Source: Gammaproteobacteria bacterium
GTDB lineage: Bacteria > Pseudomonadota > Gammaproteobacteria > UBA6429 > Thiohalophilaceae
Assembly: GCA_029881995.1 (NCBI GenBank)
Contig: JAOULO010000037.1
Coordinates: 1-35,020 of the forward strand
Length of the DNA stretch: 35,020 bases
Direction of reading: 5' to 3'
Shown here: piece by piece, positions 19,362 through 27,259 of the stretch
Layout of the letters: each line of letters starts with the position of its first letter
Numbering within the stretch: position 1 is the stretch's first letter
Made by a program: the position numbers and the translations under genes
The notes under the pieces: model-generated
Database searches by the model: none
The model's input: the letters and a program-made list of their open reading frames with translations, nothing else
What the model was told of the DNA's origin: nothing

Positions 19362-19544
19362 ACCGACATCCTTTGTATTGTTAACAAACTGTCACAAACC
19401 TATATATCAGGTTATAGCTTAACTATCGGATAAATTGGCCAAATTCTTTAGATTTACATCAGATACCATTTGATTCAGCTGTTTTGATTGCCTACTATAG
19501 CGCGCTCGATTAAGGCTTGATTTTTGAAAGGCAGGATTTACCAA

Positions 19545-22472
19545 GTGAACGAATTTGTCCCTGGCCAGCGTTGGATTAGTGAAACTGAACTACAAATGGG
19601 ACTTGGAACCGTATTAACGGTTGATCACAGAACGGTCACAATTCTGTTTCTTGCAACGGGTGAAACCCGGGTCTATTCACAGCAATCTGCACCACTCACC
19701 CGAGTGCGTTTCAATATTGGTGATGAGGTATCCATCCATGAGGGCGCAAAACTTTCGATTACTGACATCCGCGAGCAGGATGGCATCATCCACTACACCG
19801 GACTGAAACAGGACGGTAGTGAAACCATAATTGATGAAGGTCAGCTGGATAATTTTATTCAACTCAACAAACCCTTTGAACGTCTGCTGACCCGGCAGAT
19901 TGATCAGAATAAATGGTTTGAGCTTCGCTACGAAACTCTGTTACACAAAAACCGTCTAAGCCATTCTGACTTAAGGGGGCTCACCGGCGTCAGAACCAGC
20001 CTTATCCCTCACCAACTATATATCGCCCATGAGGTTGCACAACGCTATGCGCCCCGTGTTTTACTGGCAGATGAGGTGGGGCTGGGTAAAACTATTGAAG
20101 CCGGTCTGATTATTCATCAACAGTTAATTACCGAGCGAGCAAAACGGATTCTGATTATTGTTCCCGATACGCTGGTACATCAATGGCTGGTTGAAATGTT
20201 ACGCCGGTTTAATCTCTATTTCAGCGTATTTGATGAACAACGGTGTACCGCGTATGAAGAACCAGACTCAGAAGATACCGAGGTTGACAAAAGTCCCACT
20301 CAAAACCCGTTTTTAACTGAACAACTTGTGCTGTGTAGCCTGGATCTATTCCTGGATAAGCCTGAGAGGTTACAACAAGCCATGGATGGTGAATGGGATT
20401 TATTGGTTGTTGACGAGGCCCATCACCTGCAGTGGTCGCCCGAACAAGCCAGTCCTGAATATCTGGTCGTTGAACACCTCGCGGCCAGAACCCAGGGCAT
20501 CCTGTTATTGACGGCCACCCCGGAACAACTGGGGAAGGAAAGTCACTTTGCCCGTTTACGACTCCTGGATCCCGATCGCTTCCCTGACTTTAAGCAGTTC
20601 ATAGAGGAAGAAAAACACTATGAACCGGTGGCCCAGGCCGTGGAAGAACTCATGAAGGATCAACCTCTGAGCCCGACATCCAATGATGTCTTACAGAGTA
20701 CTTTTGTGGAAGGTGATAACCGGGAATTATTGCAAATAATCCAGACAGGCAAAACTGGTGACTCTGAGTATGAGCAGGCCAAACTCCATCTTGTAGAGCA
20801 CTTATTGGACCGTCATGGTACCGGACGAGTTCTATTTCGTAACACTCGAACAACAGTTAAAGGCTTTCCAGGTCGTCAGGTTCATCTGTATGAATTACCC
20901 ATGCCGGAAGCTTATCGCAATAGTCTGCAACTACTCGGCGGAAATCAGCTACAAAACCCTCAGCTTCTCTTGTGCCCGGAAATTCTTTATCAGGTCAGTG
21001 ACGAATCACAGGCCCAGCCCTGGACAGAACTGGACCCGAGAATTGGCTGGTTGATGGGTAAACTGAAGGAACTTAAACCGGCGAAAGTCCTGGTCATCAC
21101 CGCCAGTGCCGACACCGCTCTGGATCTTGAACATATACTACGAACCAAAGCAGGTATCCATGCCGCCGTTTTTCATGAAGGCCTGAGTATTGTAGAGCGC
21201 GATCGCGCCGCGGCCTACTTTGCTGATATGGAATCTGGCAGCCAGGTCCTGGTCTGCTCTGAAATTGGCAGTGAAGGCCGAAACTTCCAGTTTGCCCATC
21301 ATCTGGTGCTGTTTGATCTACCCATCAACCCAGATTTACTGGAGCAACGTATCGGTAGACTGGATCGCATCGGCCAAACAGACACCATTCAAATTCATGT
21401 GCCCCACCTGGATAACTCTGCACAAGCACTGATGGCCCATTGGTATCATAATGGCCTATCCGCTTTTGAACATACCTGTCCCGCTGGTCATAATGTCTTT
21501 GTACAGCTTGAAGAAAAACTGGTATCCGCACTTCATTCCACTCAACAGGATACGCAAGCACATAATGTACTTATAGAAGAAACTGCAAACCTGCATAAGC
21601 AGTTAAATGAAGAACTTCATAAGGGCCGTGACATCCTGCTGGAATACAACTCATGCCGTAACCATATTGCCTCAGCCATACAGGAAAAGGCTATACAACT
21701 GGACGAAGAATCCGCTTTGCCCGATTATCTGGAATCTGTATTCGACTGTTTTGATATTGATAGTGAAATACATACCCGTCAGAGCCTGATCATCCAGCCT
21801 GGTAATCATATGCAGCAGGCTTTCCCTGGACTGAATGAAGAAGGGATGACCATTACCTATGATCGTGATATTGCCCTGAGCTTTGAAGACATGCATTTTA
21901 TTACCTGGGACCACCCGCTGGTGACCGGTGCCATGGAAATCATCCTCTCGCAGGAAAATGGTAATACCGCTGTCACAGCCATTAAACACTCTGCCATTAA
22001 GCCAGGCATGCTGTTTGTGGAGTGTGTTTATGTTCTGGAGCCTGCATCAACACTTGAGATTCAAACCAGTCGCTACCTGCCATCCACCAGTATCAGAGTT
22101 GTCTCGGATCAGCAGGGTAAGGATTTTTCAAAGAGTATTGGTCATAAACTGGTTAACACATCAGGAATCCATGTGGATAATGAAACAGCCAAAAAGGTAA
22201 TTCGTAGTCAGGATGATATTTTACGTTCCATGTTAAAACAGAACGAACAAATTGCCCAATCAAGAGCACCCGCCATCCTGAATGAAGCCCATAAGCAGAT
22301 TCGTGAAACTCTTGAGACCGAAATCAATCGACTAAAGGCACTAAAAGAAGTGAATCCCAATGTCCGGGAAGAAGAAATCCAGTTTTTCGAGAATGTATGG
22401 CATCAACTGGACACTATCCTGGACAACACTCAGGTTCGCCTGGATGCGATACGGGTAATTGTTTCAACCTGA
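19545..22472 (+). CDS. rapA: RNA polymerase-associated protein RapA (SWI2/SNF2 ATPase)
   Basis: ATPase that binds core RNA polymerase and promotes its recycling after transcription. The N-terminal Tudor-like domains begin VNEFVPGQRWISETELQMGL, aligning with the start of E. coli RapA. The GTG at 19545 is therefore chosen, with AGGCAGGA 8 bp upstream. A TTG at 19524 would add seven residues. ATPase motifs are Walker A ADEVGLGKTIEAGL, DEAH box VVDEAHHLQW, and motif III LLTATPEQLG. The C-terminal motor lobe carries SEIGSEGRNFQFAHH and LEQRIGRLDRIGQT. The product is 975 residues, normal for the family. Its TGA stop shares the TGATCA palindrome with the slyX stop on the other strand. Confidence 0.97.
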   Translation: MNEFVPGQRWISETELQMGLGTVLTVDHRTVTILFLATGETRVYSQQSAPLTRVRFNIGDEVSIHEGAKLSITDIREQDGIIHYTGLKQDGSETIIDEGQLDNFIQLNKPFERLLTRQIDQNKWFELRYETLLHKNRLSHSDLRGLTGVRTSLIPHQLYIAHEVAQRYAPRVLLADEVGLGKTIEAGLIIHQQLITERAKRILIIVPDTLVHQWLVEMLRRFNLYFSVFDEQRCTAYEEPDSEDTEVDKSPTQNPFLTEQLVLCSLDLFLDKPERLQQAMDGEWDLLVVDEAHHLQWSPEQASPEYLVVEHLAARTQGILLLTATPEQLGKESHFARLRLLDPDRFPDFKQFIEEEKHYEPVAQAVEELMKDQPLSPTSNDVLQSTFVEGDNRELLQIIQTGKTGDSEYEQAKLHLVEHLLDRHGTGRVLFRNTRTTVKGFPGRQVHLYELPMPEAYRNSLQLLGGNQLQNPQLLLCPEILYQVSDESQAQPWTELDPRIGWLMGKLKELKPAKVLVITASADTALDLEHILRTKAGIHAAVFHEGLSIVERDRAAAYFADMESGSQVLVCSEIGSEGRNFQFAHHLVLFDLPINPDLLEQRIGRLDRIGQTDTIQIHVPHLDNSAQALMAHWYHNGLSAFEHTCPAGHNVFVQLEEKLVSALHSTQQDTQAHNVLIEETANLHKQLNEELHKGRDILLEYNSCRNHIASAIQEKAIQLDEESALPDYLESVFDCFDIDSEIHTRQSLIIQPGNHMQQAFPGLNEEGMTITYDRDIALSFEDMHFITWDHPLVTGAMEIILSQENGNTAVTAIKHSAIKPGMLFVECVYVLEPASTLEIQTSRYLPSTSIRVVSDQQGKDFSKSIGHKLVNTSGIHVDNETAKKVIRSQDDILRSMLKQNEQIAQSRAPAILNEAHKQIRETLETEINRLKALKEVNPNVREEEIQFFENVWHQLDTILDNTQVRLDAIRVIVST

Positions 22473-22676
22473 TCAATAGTGAGGCGGAGGTGTTTCCTCA
22501 GATTGCAGAACAACTGTGGAAGCTTGCATATCTTTCATCTTGTCCTGTAACAAACTAATTTGATCAGCCAGTTTATCAATTTGTGTTTGTTGCTTTAAAA
22601 TTACACTATGCAGGGTCTGAATTTCATCTTCCTGAAAAGCCAATTTTGTTTCCAGTTTTTCTAATTCATCATTCAT
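22473..22676 (-). CDS. slyX: SlyX-like coiled-coil protein
   Basis: A 67-residue protein that is almost wholly a predicted coiled coil (ETKLAFQEDEIQTLHSVILK, then QTQIDKLADQISLLQDKM). It ends in the PPPHY tail typical of SlyX. The molecular function of this widespread family is not known. It starts 6 bp after the exported OB-fold gene, so it is the last gene of that operon. Its stop codon directly abuts the rapA stop on the opposite strand. Confidence 0.9.
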   Translation of the reverse strand: MNDELEKLETKLAFQEDEIQTLHSVILKQQTQIDKLADQISLLQDKMKDMQASTVVLQSEETPPPHY

Positions 22677-22682
22677 ACTGAC

Positions 22683-23399
22683 TCACTCTTTGGACAGGGC
22701 CGCTCTCTCAACAATAACTTCATAAGTATATCCATGTCCCAAATCCTGGTTAATGGCGACAGTGCCATTGATTACTACCAGATCACCAATCTTGGCTTCC
22801 TGATCTGATGTCACAACCAGTTTACGGCTGCCGCTACTATCCTGAATATGTAGCCAGTTTCTACCCATCACCTTGGCGGTATATTTAACAACCTTGCCTC
22901 TCACACGAACCGCCTTACCAGACAGGTTCTGTTTTTCTGAAAACACCTGTTCAACCGTTTTGCCATCTTTGAGTTTCTTTATGCCTTTGAGTTTAATTTG
23001 ACTATCAGGCATCTTGATGCCCGCATGAGGATCAGTCATCTTTTTATTTTTCTCGGGCTTGTCAGAAATAAAATTACCAACAAAATATATCGTTTCAAAT
23101 TTTTTGTTTAAGGCCTTACTTTCAAAGTTTTTGAATGGCATATTCGCATTGATAGCAATCATGCTTCCCTTGGCCAGTTTTGTTTTTGGTCCAGCGGCCC
23201 AGTATTTCTTACTTCCAGTATCAATCTGAACATAGGTGTAATTATTGGCATCCATACTCGTTACAACTTTGCCATAAACTAGATTCTGCTTCTGCTCAGG
23301 CATGGCTGGATGGTCTTTTGGTACCGGAGGCATTGCCATGCTCATTGGCGTCACCAGGAATCCAATTACAAATAAACACATCAATAAAACGTTTTTCAT
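22683..23399 (-). CDS. Exported protein with two OB-fold-like nucleic-acid-binding-type modules
   Basis: A 238-residue protein with a clear signal peptide (MKNVLLMCLFVIGFLVTPMSMA), so it acts in the periplasm or envelope. The start at 23399 has GGAG about 7 bp upstream and leaves 13 bp after the preceding gene. A longer frame to 23465 would overlap that gene and hide the signal. The first module (YGKVVTSMDANNYTYVQIDT, WAAGP, FETIYFVGNF) resembles the NrfJ-like family of periplasmic proteins. The second (VRVRGKVVKYTAKVMGRNWL, HIQD, GDLVVINGTV) resembles an OB-fold repeat of the same kind. A charged linker (KPEKNKKMTDPHAG) joins them. The function is unknown. NrfJ-type genes in other bacteria lie near cytochrome or metal genes, but none is here. 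Confidence 0.7.
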   Translation of the reverse strand: MKNVLLMCLFVIGFLVTPMSMAMPPVPKDHPAMPEQKQNLVYGKVVTSMDANNYTYVQIDTGSKKYWAAGPKTKLAKGSMIAINANMPFKNFESKALNKKFETIYFVGNFISDKPEKNKKMTDPHAGIKMPDSQIKLKGIKKLKDGKTVEQVFSEKQNLSGKAVRVRGKVVKYTAKVMGRNWLHIQDSSGSRKLVVTSDQEAKIGDLVVINGTVAINQDLGHGYTYEVIVERAALSKE

Positions 23400-23412
23400 A
23401 AATTCTCCAGTA

Positions 23413-24015
23413 TCAGGATTTAATCCAGTGCAAAATTCTATTATTGGCTGGCATGGTAAAATCATTTTTCAGGGACATGCCAGCCTTATTAGCCTGCCCA
23501 TCTATTTCTTCAAAATGCCGAATCCCACTTAAGGGATCACGCGCCTTCAGCCATAGATCAAATTGTGCATTGCTTTCACTGGTGAACTGGCCATTGTAGT
23601 TAAACGGTCCATACATCAGAAAATGTCCACCCTCGTTGAGCATTTTGCCGCCCCCCATAAACATGGCCTCTACTTCTGGCCAATGCATAATATGGGCAGT
23701 ATTTGCAGTAAAAATGGCATCGACTGCGTATCCGGGCCAATCATCCTGCAATACATCCAGTGCGATGGGCAAGCTTATATTCTCCAGGCCCGCCTCCTCA
23801 AGCCACAAATGGATACCAGGGTGGTTCTCAGGACAGTCACTGGTATGCCAGGTCAGCTGTGGCATCGCTCTGGCAAACGCAACAGCATGCTGGCCCGTTC
23901 CACTGCCAATCTCCAGTACCTGACGGCAATTGGCTAGCACAGGCTGTATCACCTCCAGAATCGGTGTCTGATTCTGGTCACAGGATTCAGAATAGGGTTT
24001 ATGGGTTACTCGCAT
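23413..24015 (-). CDS. DUF938 family SAM-dependent methyltransferase-like protein
   Basis: A 200-residue protein with the SAM-binding loop LEIGSGTGQHAVAFA (about residues 35-49) and the DUF938 hallmarks FTANTAHIMHWPEVEAMF and GPFNYNGQFTSESNAQFD. The family is widespread in proteobacteria and has a Rossmann methyltransferase fold, but I know of no established substrate. It is second in a minus-strand operon, 11 bp after efpL and 13 bp before the OB-fold gene. Confidence 0.88.
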   Translation of the reverse strand: MRVTHKPYSESCDQNQTPILEVIQPVLANCRQVLEIGSGTGQHAVAFARAMPQLTWHTSDCPENHPGIHLWLEEAGLENISLPIALDVLQDDWPGYAVDAIFTANTAHIMHWPEVEAMFMGGGKMLNEGGHFLMYGPFNYNGQFTSESNAQFDLWLKARDPLSGIRHFEEIDGQANKAGMSLKNDFTMPANNRILHWIKS

Positions 24016-24026
24016 GTTGATTCAGA

Positions 24027-24593
24027 TCAATTTGCTCTAGACATGTATTCACCTGTCTCGGTATTGATTTTGATCGCTTCACCCGGCGTTAGATATTCTG
24101 GCACCTGTACGACCAGGCCAGTAGCCAGGGTCGCCGGTTTGGTCCTGGCCGAGGCTGATGCCCCCTTTATACCAGGTGAGCATTCCACGATTTCCATTAC
24201 CACCGTTGGTGGTAACTCAATCCCAAGCACTTTATCGTCGGCGATCATGGCATAAAGACCTTCAAGACCCTCTGTGATATAAGGTAATTCCTCAGTTATC
24301 AGCTCATCCGGAATGACATGCTGCTCATAACTTTCACTGTCCATAAAGGTGGACCCATCATTGTCCCGAAACAGCCACTGCACTGGACGGCGCACAAAAT
24401 CGACATCAGTCACCACTTCGTCGCCCTTGAAACTGCGTTCATATTTTTGTCGGTTGGCGATGTTCTGCCCTTTGACCTTATATAATGTGCTTCCACTTCT
24501 AGAGGACGGTGACTGGACCTGGACATGCCTGACCAGAACAATCTGCCCGTCAACTTCAAATACGGAGCCTTTCTTTATCTCATTTGCCTTCAT
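24027..24593 (-). CDS. yeiP: Elongation factor P-like protein (YeiP/EfpL)
   Basis: A paralogue of EF-P that binds the ribosome E site and relieves stalling at certain motifs. The protein is 188 residues, in three beta-barrel domains. The start KANEIKKGSVFEVDGQIVLV is typical of YeiP/EfpL rather than EF-P. The tip loop of domain I carries SPSSRSGSTLYK: an arginine replaces the lysine that is modified in many EF-Ps, consistent with the EfpL type. The C-terminal OB domain ends with EYLTPGEAIKINTETGEYMSR. It heads the operon with DUF938, the OB-fold gene and slyX. No EF-P modification gene is in the window. Confidence 0.92.
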   Translation of the reverse strand: MKANEIKKGSVFEVDGQIVLVRHVQVQSPSSRSGSTLYKVKGQNIANRQKYERSFKGDEVVTDVDFVRRPVQWLFRDNDGSTFMDSESYEQHVIPDELITEELPYITEGLEGLYAMIADDKVLGIELPPTVVMEIVECSPGIKGASASARTKPATLATGLVVQVPEYLTPGEAIKINTETGEYMSRAN

Positions 24594-25043
24594 TGAGAAA
24601 TAATCCTGCCTAATACTTGTTGTGTTGATGCTACATATGTTGTTTATTAATGATTTGGAGCAAGCTTATCGTATTTAACGTGGTAAAAAAATGAATTTAA
24701 ACCAAAATGACTAAAGGGAAATTTTAAATTGTCCGATAGGGTTTTAGCTGCGGTTTAAAAAAAGGACATAAAAATGAAGGCAAATTCAATCTCTATTTTT
24801 ATTTATGCATCCATGTTTGTATTTATATTCCTGGTCTCCATGGCGGGTTAGTCAAAGCATCAGGTCTACATTTTCAGCAAACAAAATCGCCTCCCTCTAG
24901 GTAGGTGGTAAGCATCTAACATTTACTGGAATAACCAAACCAATCTCACGACCCTCACTCATCTGTTACCCACAAAAATATTCTGCTTTCTTAATATTTT
25001 TTAATTAAAACTAGCAATTACAAGTTATTTTAGATTAACAATT
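24594..25043. other. 450-bp AT-rich intergenic region
   Basis: This gap lies between the minus-strand efpL and asnB-like genes. It must contain the efpL promoter and the 3' end of the asnB-like message. It also holds a short plus-strand ORF (24774-24851) with a good ribosome site, listed separately. The T-rich stretch near 25000-25043 (with the palindrome TTTTAATTAAAA) may end the asnB-like transcript. No RNA gene or repeat was recognised. Confidence 0.6.
24774..24851 (+). CDS. Candidate 25-residue single-span membrane microprotein
   Basis: An ATG at 24774 follows AAAAAAAGGACATAAAA, placing AGGA 7 bp upstream, the best ribosome site in this gap. The peptide starts MKANS and continues ISIFIYASMFVFIFLVSMAG before a TAG stop, so it is one hydrophobic helix with a positively charged first turn. 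This is the composition of small inner-membrane regulators or accessory subunits. It is transcribed opposite to both flanking genes. I do not recognise the family. Chance hydrophobic ORFs do occur in AT-rich DNA, so it is a candidate only. Confidence 0.4.
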   Translation: MKANSISIFIYASMFVFIFLVSMAG

Positions 25044-27149
25044 TCAAACCGAGATGGGCCCACCTTGTGATAGATATTGCGATTCAATCATCTTGTCCCG
25101 TTCTACAGGAATATTTTCAACCAGGCTCTTATGAACAATACTCATGCTCATTGCAGTCTGAGAGACCGTTCGCAAATGGGTAGCCATAAACGGATTTGTG
25201 GTATGTAAGCGCTCGGCTTCCTGTATTACATTGTTAAACACCTCATTACCAGCCAGTCCTGTTTTTTCGAAAATATTCTGTGTACCAAAACTTTCTCTTA
25301 ATTGTTCCGAATTAAGAAACGGTGCGTTAAATTGTTTTTTAGGTGTTTTTGCATATTTTGCCATAAAGCGGTTTGCATATGTTCTTCGCAAAAGTACCTT
25401 GTCTCGTAATCCATTTACCAGTATCCGATCTGGCTGCGAAAACATGAACTGAAATAAGCGCTTCGACATAAACGGCGTTCTTCCTTCCAGAGTATTCGCC
25501 ATTTCCATTCGATCACCAACCCAGTTTAATATCAGTACCGGTAAGTGGGCCTTGGCAAAATAATTTTGCCATAACAAAAGAGCCTGGGAAGGATCACAAC
25601 ATCGGTCTTTCAATTCAGGTAATCCACTACAAAACCAGCTTTGAACTGACAAGGCTTGTGACGTTAACCAGTTTTCTGCCTCAGTACCCAGTAGTGCCGT
25701 TGCTATAGCCTGAATCTGCCCAAATAGTGGATGGGCCACACCAAGTATACGAATACTATTAATAAAATCTGTGCCGTCTCCTTCCGCGCTGGCACCTGAC
25801 AACCAGGGGTTTTTGGCATGGGATGAAAAACGTCCCATATAAAGTCCATCTCGACGAAGTTGTCCTAATGGTTTTTTATCCAGTAGCTCCAGAACCTGTT
25901 CAGCCGAGTGGGCCTGTCCCCGGCCTCGCATAACCGATTTCCACCAGTTAACATATCGATAGGAGGGGTAGCCACAAAAGACTTCATCAGCACCATCTCC
26001 AGTAAACACACCTTGGACGTATTGGCGAGCAAACAGACTTAGCCACCATTTGGCAGCACCATTGGTAAATGGCTGTACCAGTTCACTGGTCTCAACGGCA
26101 AGAGGATATGAGTAATTCAAGGCCGCATTATCGACCTTGATTACATGGGGATTGAAGCCAAGATAATTTGCAAAAGACAGGGCCTCTTCTGTTTCATCGT
26201 AACCGCTTTGAGCAAAACCTACGGTAAAAGACTTTACTGGTGAAGATTGCTGACTGAGTTTAGACAATTCATAAGCGATGACTTTGGAATCAACACCCCC
26301 ACTTTGATAAATACCCAGTTCTACATCACTCAATAAGCGGTCTGATACGGAATCCTGTAACACTTTAGCAAAATCATTTTCATCAGCATGATGGCTGTTA
26401 CCTGATTCAGTGCGTATTGGATTAGAGTTTGTAATTAGAGTGCAATTCAATATTGACTCTTGCTGTCTTACTCGAAATATCCCTCCAGCAGGAATATGGA
26501 TAATATTTTCAAAGGGGGTCCTTATTGGTTCGTAAAGCCCGGTAAACTGACGTAACAGACCTTCCCGGCACCAGGATTTCTGACTACTGAGTCCTTTTAT
26601 TTCACTGGCAAACTCCAGACGCGATGATTGAAAGTGATATTCTTCCTGATAGCAGGCGAATTGATCTGTACTTACCTGTTCAACAAACAAAAATAGTGGC
26701 TTGACCCCATAATGATCCCGATGCGCAATTAACTGTTTACCATCCAGGCTACAGATAACAAAGGCGTACTCTCCATCAAATTCCTCAAATATCTTTTCAC
26801 CAAATGCCTTCCAAGCCTCAAGAATGGTTTCAGTATCACTCCTTGTTTTAAAAACCACTCCAGTTTTGGCCGATATTTTTTGCCTTAATGACAGATGATT
26901 GTATAACTCGCCATTAAACACAATGATATGTTTTTTATCATCGCTTAACATAGGTTGGGCACCACTTTCGACATCCTGGAAGGCCAGTCGAAAATGGTTT
27001 AACCAGATTAAATCATGAATAGATTCCTTATGAGCCGTATCACCCCTGTGGGCGACACGTTTAGCCGCACGACGAAACCCTTCTACTCCAGGTATGAAAT
27101 CCGTTTTTGCTTTTGGGCCGGAAAATAGAATGCCTGAAAAACCACACAT
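25044..27149 (-). CDS. Asparagine synthetase-like amidotransferase (glutamine-hydrolysing type)
   Basis: A 701-residue protein with an N-terminal class II glutamine amidotransferase: nucleophile Cys2 (MCGFSGILFSG), RVAHRGD, FNGELYNH and TRSDTETILEAW. A C-terminal asparagine-synthetase ATP-pyrophosphatase domain follows, with GDGADEVFCGYPSYRY and GDRMEMANTLEGRTPF. The PP-loop reads SGGVDSK at residues 283-289, where asparagine synthetases normally have SGGxDSS. It is about 150 residues longer than E. coli AsnB. Such long homologues often amidate something other than free aspartate (for example in envelope glycan, peptide or secondary-metabolite pathways), so the AsnB name should not be taken as fixing the substrate. 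A terminator separates it from the upstream desaturase gene. No strong ribosome site is seen, but the Cys2 requirement fixes the start. Confidence 0.85.
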   Translation of the reverse strand: MCGFSGILFSGPKAKTDFIPGVEGFRRAAKRVAHRGDTAHKESIHDLIWLNHFRLAFQDVESGAQPMLSDDKKHIIVFNGELYNHLSLRQKISAKTGVVFKTRSDTETILEAWKAFGEKIFEEFDGEYAFVICSLDGKQLIAHRDHYGVKPLFLFVEQVSTDQFACYQEEYHFQSSRLEFASEIKGLSSQKSWCREGLLRQFTGLYEPIRTPFENIIHIPAGGIFRVRQQESILNCTLITNSNPIRTESGNSHHADENDFAKVLQDSVSDRLLSDVELGIYQSGGVDSKVIAYELSKLSQQSSPVKSFTVGFAQSGYDETEEALSFANYLGFNPHVIKVDNAALNYSYPLAVETSELVQPFTNGAAKWWLSLFARQYVQGVFTGDGADEVFCGYPSYRYVNWWKSVMRGRGQAHSAEQVLELLDKKPLGQLRRDGLYMGRFSSHAKNPWLSGASAEGDGTDFINSIRILGVAHPLFGQIQAIATALLGTEAENWLTSQALSVQSWFCSGLPELKDRCCDPSQALLLWQNYFAKAHLPVLILNWVGDRMEMANTLEGRTPFMSKRLFQFMFSQPDRILVNGLRDKVLLRRTYANRFMAKYAKTPKKQFNAPFLNSEQLRESFGTQNIFEKTGLAGNEVFNNVIQEAERLHTTNPFMATHLRTVSQTAMSMSIVHKSLVENIPVERDKMIESQYLSQGGPISV

Positions 27150-27214
27150 TAAGTTGAATACCTGTCGAAAGAATAAGATAAAACAAACACTAGTTTATTC
27201 GTCTGCCGAAAAAC

Positions 27215-27239
27215 AAAAAAGGGGGCCAGGCCCCCTTTT
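27215..27239 (-). terminator. Strong rho-independent terminator after the desaturase gene
   Basis: GGGGG (27221-27225) and CCCCC (27231-27235) form a stem extended by AAAA/TTTT, with loop CCAGG. On the minus strand it ends in a run of six T's. It lies 20 bp past the desaturase stop and is nearly symmetrical, so it could stop transcription from both sides. It uncouples the asnB-like gene from the desaturase. Confidence 0.88.
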
Positions 27240-27259
27240 CTTCATAAATACCAATAAAA

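Noticed and set aside
19397-19413. AACCT...AGGTT palindrome between the receiver gene and rapA as an operator
   Set aside because: Five-base arms in AT-rich DNA, with no match to a known operator.
23400-23465. Longer start for the exported OB-fold protein
   Set aside because: It would overlap the DUF938 gene by about 50 bp and bury the signal peptide. The start at 23399 has a good GGAG site.
24582-24785. The 12-base string ATGAAGGCAAAT at the starts of both efpL (minus) and the microprotein ORF (plus)
   Set aside because: Many 12-base matches are expected by chance in a 35-kb window counting both strands, and similarity stops after the fourth codon.
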